From NCBI GenBank assembly GCA_022545645.1, contig JACZQQ010000116.1:1-8317 (forward strand): 8,317 nt of DNA, written 5' to 3'. This document shows, in pieces, positions 5,926 to 8,317 of the stretch. This DNA is from Acidobacteriota bacterium (lineage in GTDB: Bacteria; Acidobacteriota; UBA6911; RPQK01; JADFOI01). The stretch's first letter is position 1. Every line of letters starts with the position of its first letter. The notes under the pieces are model-generated. The model was given only the letters and a program-made list of their open reading frames with translations, did not search any database and was not told the DNA's origin. Made by a program: the position numbers and the translations under genes.

Positions 5926-6120
5926 GGGATTGATCAGTCTTTTTTAGGAGTACATAGCAGCATAGTCGGTTACCTCCATCTGGGCAAATGCGGACGGCTC
6001 CTGCACCTTACAAACACACCTTTTCACTTCCCTTCTTCTCTGTTTAAATGGGAGCGGCCCCGATGCTTGTTCTGGCGGTCCCACGTTAACTCTCGTGATG
6101 GATTTCTTTGAGGGAAGAGT
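5926..6120. promoter_or_regulatory. Divergent intergenic region between the kinase and nrfH
   Basis: These 195 bases must hold the promoters of both the kinase-regulator pair and nrfHA. I see no -24/-12 element on either strand and no copy of the GCCGA-N4-TCGGC palindrome. A poor sigma-70-like pair TTTTCA (6021-6026) and TTTAAA (6043-6048), 16 bases apart, faces nrfH. A full FNR-type TTGAT-N4-ATCAA site is not present; a lone TTGATCA lies next to the kinase start (5930-5936). Confidence 0.4.
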
Positions 6121-6570
6121 ATGAATTGGCAGCTCACGGGAGCCATTGCCGTGGCTTCCTTGATTGGTTTGGCTGGAGGAATCGGAGCGTATACCTTCAT
6201 CTACGCTCGAGGAGCTTCCTATCTGACAGACGACCCCTCGGCTTGTGCCAATTGTCATATCATGAGAGAACATCACGATAGATGGGTGAAATCCAGCCAC
6301 CGCAATGTTGCCGTGTGCAATGATTGTCACACTCCATCGGGTTTTCTTGCAAAATATGCGACCAAGGTCTCAAACGGTTTTCGGCACTCCTTTGCATTTA
6401 CCACAGGGCGCTTCCAGGAACCTCTGCAGATCAAATCATTCAACCTTGAAATTGTGAATCAGGCCTGCCGTAAGTGTCACGGAGCTATCGTGGAAGCTAT
6501 CGAGGGACCCCATCAAGCCGCCCAGCAGATTTTCTGTGTTCAGTGCCACCGTTGGGTGGGCCATCCGTAA
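6121..6570 (+). CDS. nrfH: NrfH, tetrahaem menaquinol dehydrogenase (NapC/NirT family)
   Basis: A 149-residue membrane-anchored cytochrome with one N-terminal helix (about 6-28) and four CxxCH motifs: CANCH (42-46), CNDCH (66-70), CRKCH (116-120) and CVQCH (139-143). The first haem is followed by I47-M48. A Met two residues after the motif is a mark of NrfH, where it ligates haem 1. Length is typical for NrfH and shorter than NapC. The protein oxidises menaquinol at the outer face of the inner membrane and gives electrons to NrfA. ATG 6121 has GAGGGA (6110-6115) upstream. The nrfA gene follows after 13 bases, giving the standard nrfHA order. Confidence 0.95.
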   Translation: MNWQLTGAIAVASLIGLAGGIGAYTFIYARGASYLTDDPSACANCHIMREHHDRWVKSSHRNVAVCNDCHTPSGFLAKYATKVSNGFRHSFAFTTGRFQEPLQIKSFNLEIVNQACRKCHGAIVEAIEGPHQAAQQIFCVQCHRWVGHP

Positions 6571-6583
6571 CTGAGGGATTGAA

Positions 6584-7990
6584 ATGAACAGACATTCGGA
6601 GAAGTCCTCTTCTAAAGATGGCGCGGCGCGCCAGGGTTTATTGTTTGTAGCTGTTGCACTGGTTGCCGCATTGGCAGCAGCTGGTGGAGCTGCTCTTTTG
6701 ATCAACATCATGGAGCGCAAGCAAGAGGCAAGAAATCCCTTTTACCGAGTCGTCGAGATCACTGACGAGACCGAAGATCCTGCCATGTGGGGCAAGAACT
6801 TCCCGCTGCAGTATGACGATTACCTTCGCACGGTCGACCAGGTCAGGACGCGGTTCGGAGGAAGTGAGGCGGTGCCTCGAACTCCAGACGATGTAGACCC
6901 CCGTTCGATCGTGGCACAGTCGAAGCTCGATGAGGACCCCCGCTTGAAAACCATCTGGGCCGGCTACGCTTTCGCAGTCGATTTTCGGGAGGAGCGGGGC
7001 CATGCCTTCATGCTGGAGGATCAAACCTTCACTCAACGGCAGATCGTGGCCGAGCAGCCCGGCACCTGTGTGCACTGTCATGCCTCCGTTTACGTGCCTT
7101 ACATGAAACTTGGAGGCGGTGACCTGATCCAGGGCTTTGAGGCCATGAACTCCATGTCCTACGCCGAGGCTCGCAAACTCGTCAGCCACCCGATAGCATG
7201 CATTGACTGCCACTCTCCCGACACCATGCAACTGCGTGTGACACGGCCAGCCTTCATCGAAGGGATTCGGGCCCTGAAGGCCTCTGAGGGGATTGAAAAC
7301 TATGACGTTAATACTATGGCAACGCGTCAGCAGATGCGCAGCTACGTCTGCGGCCAGTGCCATGTGGAGTACTATTTCGAAGGAGCAGAGAAACGCTTGG
7401 TTTACCCTTGGTCCCAGGGGTTAAGAGTGGAAGACATTCTGGCCTACTATGAGGCAGCGGAATTCTACGACTGGACTCACGCTGAGACTGGAGCGAGGGT
7501 GCTGAAAGCCCAGCACCCCGAGTTTGAGCTTTGGAACCAGGGAATTCATGCCCGCTCCGGCGTTGCCTGTGCCGACTGCCACATGGCCTACAAACGGGTG
7601 GGGGCACTGAAGATCAGCGATCACCATGTGCGCAGCCCGTTGCTGAACATCAACCGTGCCTGCCAGACCTGTCACAGGTTGTCTGAGGAAGAACTCAAGT
7701 CGCGTGCTGAGACCATTCAGGGGCGGACCTTTGCCCTACGCAATTCAGCTATGGATGCCCTCGTTGATCTCATCAACGACATCAAAATGGCTGGCGAGGC
7801 GGGGAGAAACGATGCGGGGTTGACAGCCGCACGGACTTTTCAGCGCAAGGCTCAATTCCTCCTTGACTTCGTCGAAGCGGAAAATTCGATGGGGTTTCAT
7901 GCTCCCCAAGAAGCAGTGCGCATTTTGGGGGAATCGATTAACTACAGCCGGCAGGGGCAGGTAGTCCTTCGGGATGAGAAAAACTTTTAA
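6584..7990 (+). CDS. nrfA: NrfA, pentahaem cytochrome c nitrite reductase (ammonia-forming), CxxCH type
   Basis: A 468-residue periplasmic enzyme that reduces nitrite to ammonium with six electrons. An N-terminal hydrophobic stretch (about 18-42) without a clear cleavage site may remain as an anchor. Five haem motifs are present: CVHCH (162-166), CIDCH (206-210), CGQCH (256-260), CADCH (329-333) and CQTCH (360-364). The first, the active-site haem, is CxxCH rather than the classic CxxCK; this variant is a known NrfA lineage. Catalytic residues are in place: R138 (EERGHAF), Y263 (CGQCHVEYYF) and H311 (KAQHPEFE). The calcium ligands E262, K308 and Q310 are also present. Length matches the family. 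ATG 6584 has GAGGGA (6573-6578). A hydroxylamine oxidoreductase or octahaem reductase is excluded by the haem number. Confidence 0.96.
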   Translation: MNRHSEKSSSKDGAARQGLLFVAVALVAALAAAGGAALLINIMERKQEARNPFYRVVEITDETEDPAMWGKNFPLQYDDYLRTVDQVRTRFGGSEAVPRTPDDVDPRSIVAQSKLDEDPRLKTIWAGYAFAVDFREERGHAFMLEDQTFTQRQIVAEQPGTCVHCHASVYVPYMKLGGGDLIQGFEAMNSMSYAEARKLVSHPIACIDCHSPDTMQLRVTRPAFIEGIRALKASEGIENYDVNTMATRQQMRSYVCGQCHVEYYFEGAEKRLVYPWSQGLRVEDILAYYEAAEFYDWTHAETGARVLKAQHPEFELWNQGIHARSGVACADCHMAYKRVGALKISDHHVRSPLLNINRACQTCHRLSEEELKSRAETIQGRTFALRNSAMDALVDLINDIKMAGEAGRNDAGLTAARTFQRKAQFLLDFVEAENSMGFHAPQEAVRILGESINYSRQGQVVLRDEKNF

Positions 7991-8114
7991 TCCTCCCTCG
8001 TCACCCCTCGCTTCCATGACCTGCGGCGGCGGATGAATTTGATGCCCTGAGAGGTAGGTAGAATCGCCCCATCCATTCTCCCTACCATAAACCTCCGTAA
8101 CCTGTGGAATAACA
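7991..8114. other. Non-coding stretch after nrfA
   Basis: I see no gene-like frame here. The one clear structure is the hairpin at 8053-8086, listed separately. The wider 327 bases from nrfA to the window end contain only this hairpin, the second 31-base repeat and a possible coding remnant. Confidence 0.5.
8053..8086 (+). terminator. Hairpin after nrfA, possible terminator without a T tract
   Basis: GGTAGGTAGAAT (8053-8064) and ATTCTCCCTACC (8075-8086) pair at 11 of 12 positions around a ten-base loop. It lies 63 bases past the nrfA stop and could end or protect the nrfHA transcript. ATAAACC follows rather than a run of T, so it is not a classic rho-independent terminator. Confidence 0.45.
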
Positions 8115-8306
8115 ATGACTTCTTACTCTCTGGCCGGACTGAACTCCCTCACATGGCCGTATAGTCGGCTTATCGTCCGGTTGCTCGACCGATGTCCGGT
8201 AAGGGCGTTATACGGCCAAGTGGGCGAAAGGGTGGCTGACAAGATTGTCTTCTCTATGGCTGAGCTGACCGGCAACATCTGGATGATGGAGAACATCAGC
8301 GAATAG
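8115..8306 (+). pseudogene. Possible degraded 3' end of a TolB/PD40-type beta-propeller gene
   Basis: The frame runs for 63 codons from an ATG with no good ribosome site. The first 26 residues look random. The end (KIVFSMAELTGNIWMMENIS) resembles the last blade of TolB/PD40 propellers, which often close large sensor or kinase proteins in Acidobacteriota and similar bacteria. The 31-base repeat lies inside it and encodes PVRALYGQVG. It may be the stump left when an insertion or deletion removed the rest of a gene. The resemblance is from memory of the family, not from a search. Confidence 0.3.
8195..8225 (+). repeat. Right copy of the 31-base direct repeat (pair with 7-37)
   Basis: It matches 7-37 at 30 of 31 positions in the same orientation. 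Together the copies bracket the tRNA fragment, the porin operon, the regulators and nrfHA. No integrase or transposase gene lies between them, so if they are attachment-like ends the mobilising enzyme is missing or outside the window. Confidence 0.8.
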
Positions 8307-8317
8307 AAAAACTACCA

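Noticed and set aside
6071..6088. TGGCGGTCCCACG before nrfH as a sigma-54 promoter
   Set aside because: The -24 GG is followed by TT, not GC, at the required distance, so the -12 element is missing.
6638..7363. A 241-residue frame antisense to nrfA
   Set aside because: It is a shadow of the pentahaem cytochrome; it has no ribosome site and no family resemblance.

Overview
The window looks like a piece of the chromosome of a Gram-negative (diderm) anaerobe or facultative anaerobe that makes ammonia from nitrite. The evidence is an NrfH/NrfA cytochrome pair, an outer-membrane beta-barrel porin, Shine-Dalgarno sites of the GGAGG type, and sigma-54 control with an NtrC-type activator. The style of the proteins and a TolB-like coding remnant at the right end would suit Acidobacteriota, but that placement is a weak inference. 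One gene appears to encode selenocysteine, so the host should also carry selA, selB, selC and selD elsewhere; none of them is in this window.

Layout from left to right. Positions 1-215 hold a tRNA-Leu(UAA) sequence whose 3' two-thirds is good but whose 5' acceptor strand is missing, preceded by a 31-base sequence that recurs near the right end (8195-8225). Positions 216-2851 hold a four-gene operon read leftwards: an outer-membrane porin with a His/Glu-rich tandem repeat, a small mono-haem cytochrome c, a single-domain CuA-type cupredoxin, and a peroxiredoxin-like protein with an in-frame TGA in a U-x-x-C redox motif. Positions 2852-3181 are a regulatory region with a sigma-54 promoter that fits the consensus exactly and three GCCGA-N4-TCGGC palindromes upstream of it. 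Positions 3182-5925 hold a leftward response regulator and sensor kinase pair with an ATGA overlap. Positions 5926-6120 are a divergent promoter region, and 6121-7990 hold nrfH and nrfA, read rightwards. Positions 7991-8317 have no convincing intact gene: a hairpin, the second 31-base repeat, and the possible 3' end of a degraded gene.

How the parts may work together. The kinase has a six-helix membrane domain with a GGxxNPF motif like the quinone-sensing motif of RegB/PrrB, so it probably reads the redox state of the membrane. It would phosphorylate the sigma-54 activator, which would bind the palindromes and switch on the porin-cytochrome-cupredoxin-selenoprotein operon. NrfH takes electrons from menaquinol and passes them to NrfA for six-electron reduction of nitrite to ammonia. 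The sigma-54 operon looks like an accessory periplasmic redox module linked to this respiration: substrate entry, electron transfer by haem and CuA, and peroxide or thiol defence. The individual families are known; the combination in one sigma-54 operon, including the apparent selenoprotein, is the most unusual thing here.
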